Notes: a model not told the origin generated them from the sequence alone. A DNA stretch of 64,000 nt from Trissonchulus latispiculum (GCA_030248195.1 JASAND010000814.1:1-64000); one strand, 5' to 3'; shown: positions 33,096 through 47,061, counted from the stretch's first letter. Made by a program: numbers and translations.

Positions 33096-34443
33096 CACCT
33101 AAAATCAAGATTATGGAACTAGTTTCCAGCTCATCTTCGAATCAATCTTCCCTGCCGATGATCCTAAGAAATCCGGCAGATCCTCTGCACCCAATGTAGA
33201 GAAACTTTTCTCAGAAAGTCCTTTGTTTTCTGGGCCAAGTCCCCTTTTTCAGAACCCCTTTAGGAGGTCCAGGCGTGGAAATGTCTCCTCCGGCCCTGCT
33301 TCGGGTCGTCACTCGTCTGAACAATGAGTTTGGACGCTAAACAGTGCTGTGATTGTAAAATAGAATTTGTATGAAGTTTGTAAGAAATAATTGCCAAGCT
33401 TGTAAAGAATTTTTGTAGAAAACTAGGAATAGTGCACTGCACTCTAAGAATTGTATAGTTTCGATTGACGTAACTTTGTATTGACCAAACTTCCTTCTAG
33501 CGAATGGAGTTTCGTTTTGTGAATAAGAGGTCTCGGTTATAACATCTGTACCGATGATCTAGAACTTGGTTGTGTTAAAGTTGCTCCATGTTGGGCATTG
33601 CCTCAGTACATAACATCCGTACTGTAGGAAGAGATGTGTATTAGTTATTGCCGCCTGCTTCATGATGGGCACAGTACCACGACTTCAACATCTATCGATG
33701 GTATAGGCATAAATTCGCAGGAGTTAGGTCTTCGGGCTAAGCCCATGTATTGCCCTCGGGAATTCTTGTCAGAATTGGGCATCGATAACAATGTTTGTGT
33801 AGAAATTCTAGGTTTGTAACTTAGCTAATCTAGAACTATAAAAATGTTAGAAAATCTTAGAAATAATACAAAAATAGCGAATGTACTGTATAGATTAATG
33901 AATGTAAGCTTTATATGAAATCTTATGTAATCATTGTAAAATAGTTATTGGTGATAGAGTTCTATTCTTGTACAGATTGCTAGAATAAAAATAAAACTCA
34001 ACATAAGAAGAAATATAAATCCCAGAAAATCCTTAAAAATATCAAAACCATTTCTTCTTCTTCTTTCTTCGTTAAGTAACATTACGTTATAGTATAGTCG
34101 GTAAATGATATATCCGTAATTTGTGTTACTTTGCTAAATGTAATATTAAGTCTTAAATGTCGTTTTAGCTTGCTGACATCTTATAACCTTTAATTGAGAA
34201 ATCGCTGACATAGTAACCTTAAGTAGTTTGTTAGGTTTCGCTGACATCTTCTTTTCCTGAGTGTTTGATTTTGTGTGTTCCATAGATTCTTACTTGAATG
34301 TTCATAGGTCTCCTCTCTTCTCTAATTGTGCGTTGCTTGTGTGAATGATAATCGTTGCTAATTAGTGTGGATAGTTACCTAACAGAGCATGGTGTTGCTA
34401 GGAATGTCTTTACTAAAAGTTAGCATGAAACTTAGATTTACGA
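33096..34443. other. Internal non-coding region of retroelement
   Basis: About 1.3 kb of AT-rich DNA with no supported ORF. The phrase ACATCTGTACCGATGATC recurs loosely near 33541 and 33606 (ACATCCGTACTGTAGG). TTGCTGACATC-type phrases recur near 34171, 34203 and 34240. It may carry splice or transcription signals for the downstream ORFs. Confidence 0.35.
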
Positions 34444-35070
34444 ATGGCTCCAAAGTTGGTTGTAACGTCAGTCGAATCGGATGAAAAGATTGAAGGTGTT
34501 GCTGATCCAGAGTTTCCCTTGCCGCTAGATTGTCCTGAATCCTTAAGAGGTCCTCATCGTTGGAGTAGTGATTTGCCCGAAGGTCTCAGAATGGAGCCTG
34601 GAATGATCGATGTCTACACTGATCCCCGTAGAGCTGAGTTGTTTCGCCCTAATGTGCGTGTGCATTTAGTGTCCCAAATTGCCCAAATTTGCACGTTTCT
34701 GTGCTTGCAGTGTTTTTGGAGAGTGGGTTTAAGTTTTTATGGAGTCCCGTTTGTAGTTTTTCCGTTGTCCGATGATGTGCGTTTGTCCCGTGATCCCCAT
34801 AAGTTGCGTTTGGTTGAGCTTGTTCCCTCGATAGGAGGTGGAATGTTTCGTTGCCCTAACATCAGGTGTCAGTGTCCCAAAGTCGTTATTTTACATGAGC
34901 ATGAGGAATGGTATTATAGTAACGGTGGGCAAGTGTTGCCTGCAGAGGCTAGGTTTTTGTTGAATAACATCCACCGTGTGTTCCCGTTGCATGTCCCGTG
35001 TGATGTCTTAGATTATCGTATGCGTATGCTTGGTGAGTGTCCACCATTTCATCCTATTATCCTTAATTAA
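34444..35070 (+). CDS. Accessory ORF A, unknown protein with paired-Cys motifs
   Basis: An intact frame of 208 codons from ATG 34444 to TAA 35070. No known family is recognised. It is clearly homologous to ORF B, 0.2 kb downstream. Shared features are LDCPESLRGP-type start, TFLCLQCFWR-x3-LSFYGVPF, MFRCPNIRC, VVILHEHEEW and a PAEARFLL segment. Two Cys pairs (C-x2-C and C-x4-C, about 60 residues apart) could form a split zinc site. There is no signal peptide. The central segment around CLQCFW is hydrophobic but short. It lies in the 3' region of the giant element, where other retroelements keep env or regulatory genes. Confidence 0.7.
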   Translation: MAPKLVVTSVESDEKIEGVADPEFPLPLDCPESLRGPHRWSSDLPEGLRMEPGMIDVYTDPRRAELFRPNVRVHLVSQIAQICTFLCLQCFWRVGLSFYGVPFVVFPLSDDVRLSRDPHKLRLVELVPSIGGGMFRCPNIRCQCPKVVILHEHEEWYYSNGGQVLPAEARFLLNNIHRVFPLHVPCDVLDYRMRMLGECPPFHPIILN

Positions 35071-35257
35071 GTTTCTGTTTCCTTAAGTCCATAAGTTCCT
35101 TTTAAGATCCTTATTCCTTATCTGTCCTGATCCTTTAGTCCTTAGTTCAAACTTTAGGTAGACATTAGATGTAGAATCAGATATTATACAGTGTGTGCGT
35201 GGAGTGAATGCTTACTCTTTTCCTAAGATCCTCATTTTCCTTTCGTTTTGTAGAACC
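35071..35257. other. Spacer between accessory ORFs A and B
   Basis: Pyrimidine-rich repeats of the form AGTCCTTAGTTC and TCCTTATTCC. A TTTTCCTTTCGTTTTGTAG tract (about 35237-35255) just before the ORF B ATG is a plausible 3' splice acceptor, which suggests a spliced subgenomic RNA. Confidence 0.4.
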
Positions 35258-36002
35258 ATGTCAAGTTACGTCGCCCGTTGGCTGGCCCAGTGTGATCTGT
35301 TGAGTGAGGAGAGTGATGATGATTATCATTCGGCAGCCGCCTATCTGCCGTCATCCTGGTCTTCCTCTTCTTCTTTCTCCTCCTCTTCGCCGTCTTCCGG
35401 CATTGCGTGCTGGAGTCGTTCGCCGTCCGTCCTGCCAGAAGGTCCTTCAGTTGAGTTATGATCCCGGTCCCCCCGAGAGCTGTTGTCCATCGTCCGTCCA
35501 GCGAGGTCCAATGCGAGCGGAGAGCCAATTGCCGCCGGAGCTGAAGATGCTCCACCACCGTGGCCAGCGAGATGTCATCTACTGTGCGCCAGGTGCCAAT
35601 GATAAGTTCGTCCCCTTCCGCCCCCTCTGTGTGTTGAGTTCTGATGTGGTTGCGTGTTGCACTCTGTTGTGTGTGAATTGTTTTTGGAAATTTAGTTTGA
35701 GTTATTTTGGAGTGCCGTTTCGTTTCGTTCCTGTTCCTGCTTCCTTTCAGTTCCGTTCATTTCCTACTAAGTCTTCTCTTTTGAATTTAGTTCTCCCTAA
35801 CCGTTCGCCTGCGTTTCGCTGTCCTAACAGGATCTGTTTGAGTTCTTCTACTATCATTTTGCACGAGATTCCTAATTGGCGTTTGCATGGCCCGTTCACT
35901 ATTCGTCCACGGCATGCCATTTTTGTTGAAAGTTTGTTGGATTGTCTGCCTGGCTTGCATGACCCTCCCCTTCCGGAGGATTTTCTGTCTGTTGATTTTT
36001 AA
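35258..36002 (+). CDS. Accessory ORF B, diverged paralogue of ORF A
   Basis: ATG 35258 (ACCATGTCA, good context) opens an acidic, Ser-rich frame (ARWLAQCDLLSEESDDD) that closes at 35461. An overlapping frame (35304-36002) carries the part homologous to ORF A: SCCPSSVQRGP, TLLCVNCFWKFSLSYFGVPF, AFRCPNRIC, TIILHEIPNW and PRHAIFVESLL. Either a one-base indel near 35400-35460 or a frameshift joins them. All four Cys of the shared pattern are conserved. The function is unknown. The duplicated and diverged pair suggests selection for two related accessory proteins in the element. Confidence 0.65.
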
Positions 36003-37266
36003 GTTTGTTTAGTTGAGGTGCAACTATCTAGATTGTAACATCAGCCCTTCTAGACTCCCAGTTGTTTATACCTATAATTCAATAATGATAAGTTAGTAGA
36101 GTAGGAAGTTCTCACAGATAACAATTAGAATACATAGTTAGTTGCACCCATCAGTGTCCTTTCATTTCTTTCTGTTCTTTTCCTTTCCTTTCTCTTTCTT
36201 CTCTGCACTGTTTTTCTCTGTTGCCTGTATGCTTTTTAGTTGAGTACAGAATTCGGCAGTACTGAGTTTACCCCCACGTACGGCGTGTCCGGGCCCAGGA
36301 TCCCTTAAGCATACAGAGAGTACTGCCCAGTTGTGTTCAGTATTAACGCACGAGTTCTACTTTGTTTTGCTCCAACCACCTCCGCGCCCTTAACTTAGTT
36401 GTTTGTAGCACTTGATTTGATTACTAACGCACACTTGAATTGATAGAGAACGTTTATTGATGGAACTAAAAATACTAACGATAAAGTATCACGTATTAAT
36501 TTGGGAGTAGCTGTTTCGTTAACCATGCATGTCGTGTACTAGTTTTAGATTCTTTCTTTTCTGCACTGTTTGGTTCCAGTTCCAGCACCTCTTCACCGTG
36601 GATCTTGAAGCACGGCACACCTGCATTTGGATTTGTCATGAGTTTCACTTTATTGTCGGTTTTGTTTTCTTAGTTTTTGAGATTCGAGTTTGAACAGAGA
36701 GAGAGAGAGAGAGAGAGCGAGTTTCGAAGTAATTACTACGATAATTTTACGAGTTAATTTTCAAATACTGAAAGAAAAGCTGACATTTTGATTTTAACTG
36801 TCGTCATTGAAAGGATTATTTTCGTGCTACTAAACTTTGTCTTTGAGAAAATGGATCTAGGCTAATTTTACCTGACCCTAGACCAACTTTCCCCGTGATT
36901 TAGGCTAACTCTCCCTGTTATTAGGCTGACTTTTTAGGTGTAGAAATTACTGTTTGTGAGTATCGGAGTATTGCTGACATGATAGTAATTATGGAAAGTG
37001 GAAATATTAACTCCGATTGTGATTAATCGCTGACTAAACGTTCTTGGAAGATTACAAAAACGCGTATTCAAATACTGAGCTGACTGTCCTATTTCCTAAG
37101 TTTCGTCCCTGAGTTTGTGAAAGCTGACACGAATTTCCCCTTGAGTGTTTTCTTCTCGCGAATAAAAAGCTAGGTATATCCCTGGTGGACAGAATAAGGC
37201 CCTCGAGTGATTTTTCGTCGGTAGCTAGGCATTGTTGCTAGCTACCCCCTGTTTAACCTTACTTAT
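36003..37266. other. Internal region without recognised ORF
   Basis: AT-rich, with a pyrimidine-rich stretch at 36158-36220 and an (AG)n run at about 36697-36718. Repeats of CTGACATTTT/GCTGACA phrases recur, similar to those before ORF A. No coding sequence is supported. Confidence 0.35.
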
Positions 37267-38061
37267 TTGTGTGTGTTCGATTTTAGGCTGAAATGGTATT
37301 TTTCTGGTTTCTTGGTCCAGTGGAGGTTGGTCCGATGGTTCGATTCCCGACCAGCAACCTCAGCGTGCATCCCGTCAGACCGTATCCCGGTCGCCAGTGA
37401 ACAGCGTCAGCACCGTCAGCGTCAGCATCGTCAGCATCATCATCGTCAGACCGTATCCCGGTCGCCAGTGAACAGCGTCAGCACCGTCAGCGTCAGCATC
37501 ATCATCGTCAGACCGTATCCCGGTCGTCAGCATCAGCACCGTCAGTGTCAGCGTCAGCATTGTCAGCACCAGCATCGTCAGACCGTATCCCGGTCGTCAG
37601 CGTCAGCACCGACAGCGTCAGCGTCAGCGTCGCATCAGCATCGTCAGCATCATCACCGAAAGGCCGTATCCCGGTCGCTAGTGAACAGCGTCAGCACCGT
37701 CAGCGTCAGCGTCGCATCAGCATCGTCAGACCGTATCCCGGTCGCCAGCATCGTCAGCATCATCACCATTAGACCGTATCCCGGTCGTCAGCGTCAGCGT
37801 CAGCGTCAACATCAGCACCGTCAGTGTCAGCGTCATCGTCAGCGTCACCCTCGTCAGCATCCTCATCATCCTCATCTGCCCCTCCTGCCCGTGGCCCTGT
37901 CTGGCCACCCAACCTGCATCAGAACTGATTGGACTATTGCCACAGCTACAGCTGAACTGTTTGGATTTCTACCACAGATGATCCCTGGTCCCATCCTGCC
38001 CCGGCGCTGGTTACCATGCTTCGGTAACCTACTCCCTATACACAGTCGGGAGTACCTGTAA
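37267..38061 (+). CDS. Open frame over a GTCAGC minisatellite
   Basis: An uninterrupted frame of 264 codons whose centre (about 37374-37870) is a degenerate array of GTCAGC/GTCATC hexamers. The near-palindromic phrase GACCGTATCCCGGTC is interspersed seven times. Translation gives Gln/His/Arg/Ser repeats. The lack of stops may follow from the repeat composition, so I rate it as possibly non-coding. Its end (RWLPCFGNLLPIHSREYL) is non-repetitive. It sits just before the 3' LTR. Confidence 0.3.
   Translation: MCVFDFRLKWYFSGFLVQWRLVRWFDSRPATSACIPSDRIPVASEQRQHRQRQHRQHHHRQTVSRSPVNSVSTVSVSIIIVRPYPGRQHQHRQCQRQHCQHQHRQTVSRSSASAPTASASASHQHRQHHHRKAVSRSLVNSVSTVSVSVASASSDRIPVASIVSIITIRPYPGRQRQRQRQHQHRQCQRHRQRHPRQHPHHPHLPLLPVALSGHPTCIRTDWTIATATAELFGFLPQMIPGPILPRRWLPCFGNLLPIHSREYL
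37374..37870. repeat. GTCAGC-type minisatellite with CCGTATCCCGGTCG spacers
   Basis: Imperfect tandem hexamers (GTCAGC, GTCATC, GTCACC) are broken by seven copies of CCGTATCCCGGTCG. A larger unit of about 70 bp including AGTGAACAGCGTCAGCACC recurs three times. Confidence 0.85.
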
Positions 38062-38405
38062 ACTCTTAGCGCCATCCAGATACAATTCCCGATCTAACAT
38101 TTTAACAGTTTCGTAAAATGTATGCATAAAATGTATTGATATTGTACAATGCGGTTTCTTCCTTTTGCCTAAAAAGGTTGGTAACTTTAGTTGTGCTTGC
38201 TGGTTGATTTGTTGTAGTCTTTGACGTTTTGCGCCCCCGGTTTGCTCCTTTCGTCCTAAAAGGTTCCTCGGATTGACTCCTTTGGCTGACTAAAATCTAA
38301 TTCAGCAAACAGTGGCGATGCTTGTCTGGTATTGCGTTTTGTCTGTTTTTGTCTGTATATTTTGCCCCCCAAGTGTAACTTTACCGGCTTTTTTACTGTG
38401 TGAAG
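38062..38405. other. Region before 3' LTR
   Basis: No ORF. The phrase TTGTCTGTTTTTGTCTGTATATTTT (38339 on) partly anticipates the first part of the LTR. The bases directly before the LTR (TACTGTGTGAAG) are not a clear polypurine tract, which is odd for a functional gypsy element. Confidence 0.4.
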
Positions 38406-40413
<2,008 letters not shown>

Positions 40414-41177
40414 GGGGTGTTTTCGGATAGTCTAATTTCGGATAGTCTAAAGAAATTTTCGGATAGTCTAACAAGGTCAAACTAAATTGCACTTTGAAAT
40501 TTTCTGTTAATTGATTTTCGGAGTCTAACTTTGGACAGTCTAAAGAAATTTTCGGATAGTCTAAAAGATAAGCAAAGAAAATTTACCTTAGATTTAGAAA
40601 TGTAAGTGTTTGAGACGTCCGCCAGGATTTTTTATTCGATTATTTAATTTCGTTTTGGCTGCACCGTACTCCGTTATTTTTGTTGGATTTTTACAAAGTG
40701 AAAATCCGCACGAATAATTTTGTAGACGCCTGGCATAGCCGTTTTAATAGTCATAGTTTTAATGGGATTTAATCTCAGCATTTACAAGTTCATGCTTTTC
40801 TTGAAGCACGAATTTGATCAGGTCAAAATAAAAATTTGTGGGAGACAGAACGGCCTTGATATAATATCCTTGTATATATAGCTTATTTTTACAATTTTAG
40901 ATTCTGCTTGTGTAACGTTAAATAAATGTTGTTGTAACTGTTGTCAAGCTTAAAACACTTACATTTCTAAGGTAAATTTTCTTTGCTTATCTTTTAGACT
41001 ATCCGAAAATTTCTTTAGACTGTCCGAAGTTAGACTATCCGAAATTAGACTATCCGAAAATCAATTAACAGAAAATTTCAGAGTGCAATTTAGTTTGACC
41101 TTGTTAGACTATCCGAAAATTTCTTTAGACTATCCGAAGTTAGACTATCCGAAATTAGACCATCCGACAGAGCACCC
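40414..41177. mobile_element. Foldback element with GGATAGTCTAA repeats, 8-bp TSD
   Basis: Flanked by TACGAAAA at 40406-40413 and 41178-41185. The arms (about 40414-40615 and 40965-41177) are inverted copies carrying several TCGGATAGTCTAA units. The central ~350 bp is single-copy. There is no transposase. The 8-bp duplication suggests mobilisation by a hAT-type enzyme. Confidence 0.85.
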
Positions 41178-41185
41178 TACGAAAA

Positions 41186-42236
41186 AGGTGTAACTTTTCA
41201 CAACCCGCCCAGATGTATTTTCATCTTAAACAATGTATATGGCGGAAACGCAAAAGTGATAAAGCAAGAAACAGGAGAACTCTACAATGGAAACCAATGA
41301 CGAAAAAATTTTAGAACTCAATGAGATAGTTTGATAGCTTAAGCATTTTTCCATGGTTGAAAGCAATGCTGAGCTATTTTAATAATGGGCAATGCCGTAT
41401 AACATTATGTTTGGATTGGATTGGCTAAAAATGTAATACATCTATCTGCCAAAGGCAATGATAATTCATAAGGCACTGTGAACTGAAAAGACTTGGAGAT
41501 GAAATGAAATACTAAACCATGTTTGTATGGAAGCCTTCAGGCAAGGGTTAACATAACATGTAACTGTTCTGCCGGCTGAAAAACTGCAGAATTTGGTTTG
41601 TTCGCAGCAGAGTATTTGTGTTGCTGCCGTATAGCTGTGCAAACAACCAAATGAAAAGCAAGAAAGTTGCTGTAGAATTTTATTAAATTCGCTGACTTTA
41701 AAACAAAACCATAGCATTCATGTAACCGTAAATACGGGTCCTACGCAGTTTCAATATTCCGTATATATTTAGTATATGAAAATAACTTTAAGTAAGGGAT
41801 AATGAATAATGGAGAAATCTTTTTAGAAATAACCAAGCTCATTAACAATCCAAAAAAACTGATTTGTGCCCAAAATAAACTAGTCATGTTGAAATCAGGA
41901 GGAGCCTCATTCTTCGAACTATCAAATACGGGCGCGCTGGATGACTCCAATTTAGTTGTAGTTGTTGTTCTGCTGGCTATAATCGTCGATTGGTTTAGCA
42001 TATTATCAGTATTGTTGTTGCATTCGTTTTCTAGACAGTAACAGCAACCTGTTAGATCATATATATTGCGAATAAAAACGTAGGGGTACTAATGGTGAGT
42101 GTATTGTTCCGCCAGTTGCGAGTAAACGCGCTTAGACGCACACGTGCGTCGAAGCGCTCTGATAGACGGCGAACTTTCAAATAGCCAGGTTTCAAACTTT
42201 CAATATCAAACTTTCAACTTTCAAATAGGCTCCTTA
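41186..42236. other. Interval without recognised genes
   Basis: AT-rich. An open frame at 41802-42041 (79 codons with a hydrophobic run of Val and Leu) has no homologue I recognise and no splice context I trust. Nothing else is supported. Confidence 0.3.
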
Positions 42237-42237
42237 G

Positions 42238-42356
42238 TAGTGATGTGGATCGAATCGGATCGGCAGCCAAAATCACCTACCGATCCGATGCGCCAATTGG
42301 CCGGCGATCAGATCCGATCCAGCCCCGGATCGATCCGATCCGATTGGATCCGACCA
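42238..42356. mobile_element. Remnant with CGGAT-rich repeats (possible hAT-like end)
   Basis: TAGTGATGTGGATCGAATCGG is followed by dense GATCCGAT/ATCGGATC units. A TAGNG start with subterminal short repeats resembles the ends of the hAT-like elements at 15550 and 54112. The opposite terminus was not found. Confidence 0.35.
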
Positions 42357-42359
42357 TGA

Positions 42360-44950
42360 TTTTAATTTTCATTTGTAGATACATAAATCGCTATACCTTT
42401 CCATTTCTCAGTATTTTACAAAACTCTTGTTCAAAGTTCGCATCTCAATTTTAGTCAAAATTGTTTTAACTTCAGCTACAGAATAATGTGAAGTCACTTT
42501 GGAAAAGCAACGATTTGCTTTGTTTTGGGAGTTTAAGATATAGTGAATGGGAGATCTATACAAAAATAATGTCGAAGAAATTAGGGCAAGACCAAAAAAC
42601 GGTGCGTACAAGCTTAAGTATATATTTTTGTAGTTTTATGTATTTATAAGGAATGTATATATATATTACTTAAAATGGTTCGCAAATGGAAACATTTAAA
42701 ATCTGGTGAAACCAAAACCTCGGATTGTATTCACGGAAAATCTAAAATATTCAGTGATTTGCTAAACTTTACACTCAATTAAAATTTCGTATCCGTGTTC
42801 AAATAGAAATGGTTCAGCCCCATATTTTTGCTCGTAATACCTAATCTCACAAATCTTCAGGGGCCTCGCAGCTTATCATTCAATCTAGATCCTAATTACC
42901 TAGTCAAGAACAGATCACTCACTAAACTTTGAGATCTGTTCTTGATTTCTACTTAAACTGGGCTTCCGTAAGTAAGACAATGGTCCACCCAGTTCTCAAG
43001 TGAAATCACTATGCTAAACTAATGATTCAACAGCCAGTAATAAAACAAGTCTCGCTTTCAATGACGCAACGTTAAGCCAGCAAAATTGTCAGCAAACTCT
43101 CGAGATTTTAGGTCATTTAATTATCACCAGAACATTCAATTATAACTGCGAATTTGATGGCATTCACAAATAAAAGCAAAATTGAAACACACAACAATAC
43201 AATATGATTTGTCAACAAGATTCACCCGAAGCTAAGAATCAGAACTACAAGTTAGGGGTACTCGATAAACAAACATTAATTGATCCCATTCCCTTCAATA
43301 ATTGAACTATTAGCTTGATTTCACAACTCTAAACTGAAGTTAGTATCAGGTCCCGAAAAAAGTGAAACGTTTGCAATTTGACTCAGGGTATACCCTCTTC
43401 ACATTACCTTACTTCCGTGGAGTTGATCCGAGAGTGAGTGAGATCAGAAGAGTGACGTGAGATACCGCAGGTGCTGATAATGAGATGAGCAGAGTTGACA
43501 AAACTGAATGACGGATCACGTGGTGAGTCTGGCTATACGTGCAACTACTGAATGACACTGGTCTCGTCCCTTCCGGACGCTCCAAGACACACAAAATGGG
43601 CACAACGGCCACAGAAAATATGCACAGCAACCAAGGCAAAACTGCCAAAAACCGACTGAACTGAATCACTGTTGGGCCAAGACTGATCGTGTTGTGACGT
43701 CAGGCCGGGAACTCCCTTCCTGTCAATCAAAGTGTGACGTAGAAGGCAAGCCCCGCCTCATGTTACGTGTAGTGTATGTGTGTGTGAATGTGTCTTACGG
43801 TACTTCACGTCATTCCCCCTCTAACTCAGCGGCCTCCCTGGAAGTTCTTTGATCTTATTCAAACAGTAGCCTTGTTTTTGATTGATGGGGTTACCTGGGG
43901 TTTCAGGTGGTCCCCTAGAGTCCCAATTTCGACGAAAACAACCCCATTAAGTTAAGAAATTGAGCATACATAAATTGTCCAAATCCCTTCACAAAGACCC
44001 ATTTCTATTAATCAAAATTAAGTTCCTTGTTTTGCAGATTTCCAAAAGAATTCATCAAATTGCCTAATATTTTCGGTCCACACATCCAAAGCATCCAAAA
44101 CAATTCATGCGCCTTAGGATACAAAGAGACAAAGCATCTACGGACACCAAACATGCAGTTTACCAAGGAGATTAGGATTAGTTCAGAAACAGTTGAGAAA
44201 CCGAATAGTTAAGGTTTATAGGACAATTAAACAAATGCCGTCACTATAGGCCAGACAAAAATAGACCAAAAACCCCCATTGCAGTTAGAAAACAGTTAGG
44301 AACAAAAATATTCATTGCAGTTAGCATACATTGCAGTGACAAAAACCCTCATTGCAGTTAAAAAGCGAGACAGTAACGTGTCGATCAGTCAACGAACAGT
44401 GCAACAAAAATGTATTCAAAAAATGTGTAAATGTGTTAAAAAACAAGACAAAATGTACAGCAAACAGCAAACCACCTCGGTCAGTCAACGATCAATGAAC
44501 AGTGCAAAAATCGAAAAGCCAACGTGCAAAAATCGAAAAGCCAACAAACAGTGCAAAAGATCAAGGAACAGTGCGGTCTCGACTAATCCTAAACTTCCCG
44601 GTCCGATATCTCGACTAAACTTCAAAACTTCAAGCCAAACTCAATTCAAACTCTACCCTACCCTTCACATATATACTTGCTGCAAAATATTTACACATAG
44701 TTATTCCATTACACATATATATTTGATTCTGGAATAAGCAACAGTATATTCGAAACTCTGACGTTCTGGAATTCTGTAACCTTAAAATTACGCTACCTCC
44801 ATCGAACCTAATAGGTGACGGCGAAGTGAGAAATTAATCTTTGCTGAATGCTGTTTATTAGAAAAACGTAAACTAAACACTAACAAAGAAATTCTCAGTA
44901 ATATTAAATGAAGCTTTTAAAGCATTGAATTCGACATCGTATTACTACAA
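42360..44950. other. Intergenic DNA left of the GM2A-like gene
   Basis: About 2.6 kb without a supported gene. Short frames (43409-43669 minus, 44315-44737 plus) are low-complexity or lack splice context. An inverted phrase AGATCTGTTCTTGA/TCAAGAACAGATC occurs near 42904-42943. Because the GM2A-like gene ends at 44951, part of this is its 3' flank. Confidence 0.3.
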
Positions 44951-47061
44951 CTAAATACAGTTCTGATTTCTGTCCCATGTATGATATTTGCAAACGTCTA
45001 AATTAACGCGACCACAGGCTATCTCCTGTTCAGTGCTACGGTGAACCAAACGAACGGTGACCCAATACTCAGTCTGAAAAGAAAACCAAATTATTTCACT
45101 ATGTAAGCTTTTTACACGAGTCTTTACCTACACTTACTAATTACTTTTACATGAGTACGTACTGAGAAAGAGAGATTGCACGAGGAAGCACCATATAATA
45201 CATCACTCAGTTACACGTTTAAAGTCGGGAATCTGTGGTAAAAACTTCATTTATGTAGCTTTTAAACGTGTAACATGCATGCGCTAGCGCTTCAATCAAA
45301 TGCTGGTGGACCAGCAGACCGATTATAAAACCTTAAGCAGGAGCTGTCTTGTTCTATTGAAGCAGGACCTAGCAAAGAGATGCACGGGATGCTTAAAAGT
45401 TGATCACGTCAAGTTGCAGAGCACTAGGTAGAGCCCTTCTACTTCAAACAGCGCGTATTATGAACGAAAGCAAATACGATAGTCTCACATTCCGCTTACC
45501 GTCCTGAGGGCACCAAGTATATTTTTGTCCAAGTCAGATTCTTTGATATTTTGTGTGAATGCGAGTCTATAACGGCCTCTGCTTGGTGGGCATTCTGTTG
45601 GATTTAGGTATTTTCGGCAGTAATTGTTCATGATATCGCAATATTTGCTGCAAAAGATTGATGTAGTAACGGCTTAATATGAATGTTGCGTAAATAAACT
45701 AGGTTTCATCCTCGAAGGACTGATCATTAACCTATACGTCTGATGATTAAGTACATAGTGTGTCGCACTGTGCTATGGTTGAACTGTCCCCTCACAGAGT
45801 TCACTCAATCCACTAAAGTTTACTCTTCCAGTTAAAACTGTTCCAGCGTATGCATTTCTTATCTGCAGCATAAAAATTAATTAATTACGGCTCAATCAAT
45901 GTCATACCACGATCCTAGTCCACCACATCCTGTAGTGAAATCGTACCCGTTACAGGGAATCACTTCGAAACCAGAATCGCCAAATAAACTGGAAAATTTT
46001 GCAGCACGAATCTCAAATGTTACATCCAAATCTTCAGGCAGATCTTTTACAACCTGAAGCATGACATAAGAAAACAATCATTAATTTTCACAATTAAAGT
46101 ATAAAATCTTCAAAAGATATACGAATGTATTGTATAACCAGGATAGCATGTGAGTAGATAAACACCATAAACTTAATTGCACTATGCAATGCCAAAAATG
46201 CAGCATCTACAAGTTAGAGCAATTTGCTACAACATGTCAAAATGAAGTAAGTTTACAGTAGCTGTGAGTGCTTCGATCGAACTCGAAATCGAAGTAAGCT
46301 TTCAATACATTGTTTTGTATTTCCCAGGTACTAGAAACGATAAATGTGAATATGAATATGAAAACGTACTTCTAATGTGTGTAGGAAACCACCCATAGCC
46401 GATTAAACTAATAAATTAAGTTCTCATTTATTTATTTACTTTTAAACATTTAAGATAAAGCCGGAGACTGAAGCAAATGCAACTGAGTAATCAAGTCAAG
46501 CAAGCTTATGACTACTGAAATTCCCTATTACCCAAACAATGAGTTCGAAATGAATGGGGCCAGGAAGACTTGGCTGTTCTGGGCTGATTTGAAAATCCTC
46601 CACCCAAAACAAATGTTCAGCCCACAACGACGATGCTAAAATAAAGACACAAGAAAGAGTACAATAAAAATAAACTAGTCTCACTACCCAAAGGCCTTGG
46701 CAACGTGCCCTTTTACAAGTCGAATGAAAGGAGGTGGTTGATCTCTACCTGATCAAGTTTTTCAATCGATAAATCAATTTCTTTCAGCTTCCTCGCTTCT
46801 TGTGGTACACATAATCAACAATAGACAACATGTGAATTAGTGATGATTGCTTTGACACACAAACTTACTGCAATTGGCAAATCGATAGCTGTTGATCTTG
46901 ACACCAGTGGAGGAAGTAGAGGACTTGAAAGGATTTTGCTCAAAGCCACCAGTCTGACGAATGCCAAAAAGATCGCTATTGGAAAATAGCTGTCGTTTAT
47001 CTCGATAACAGAGACATGGCACTATCAGAAAGCATGCAACTAAACGAGATAGCATAATCAA
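44951..47061 (-). CDS. GM2 ganglioside activator-like secreted lipid-binding (ML-domain) protein
   Basis: Five exons on the minus strand: 47061-46869, 46635-46532, 46053-45908, 45647-45500 and 45073-44951. All have GT-AG borders and matching phases, giving about 237 residues. A signal peptide (MIMLSRLVACFLIVPCLC) is followed by the ML fold landmarks of GM2A: YRFANC, the FQISPEQPSLPGPI strand, EVIPC, a GSC created across the exon 3-4 junction, NNYC, and TECPPSRGRYRL. The last Cys strand is EIACGRV. GM2A-type proteins lift glycolipids from membranes for lysosomal hydrolysis, or bind lipids outside the cell. Start at 47061; a second ATG at 47055 is possible. No intact homologue lies nearby. Confidence 0.82.

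Noticed and set aside
41802..42041. 79-codon frame with a hydrophobic Val/Leu run
   Set aside because: Isolated and short, with no homologue recognised and no splice or promoter context.
44315..44737. 140-codon plus-strand frame
   Set aside because: Lys/Gln/Ser-rich low complexity derived from repeats such as AACAGTGCAAAAATCG. No homology is recognised.
46737..46800. Possible extra exon between GM2A-like exons 1 and 2 with a CAG/GTAGAG donor
   Set aside because: Direct splicing of exons 1 and 2 is in phase and keeps the family spacing after FANC. The extra segment would add an unrelated charged helix.
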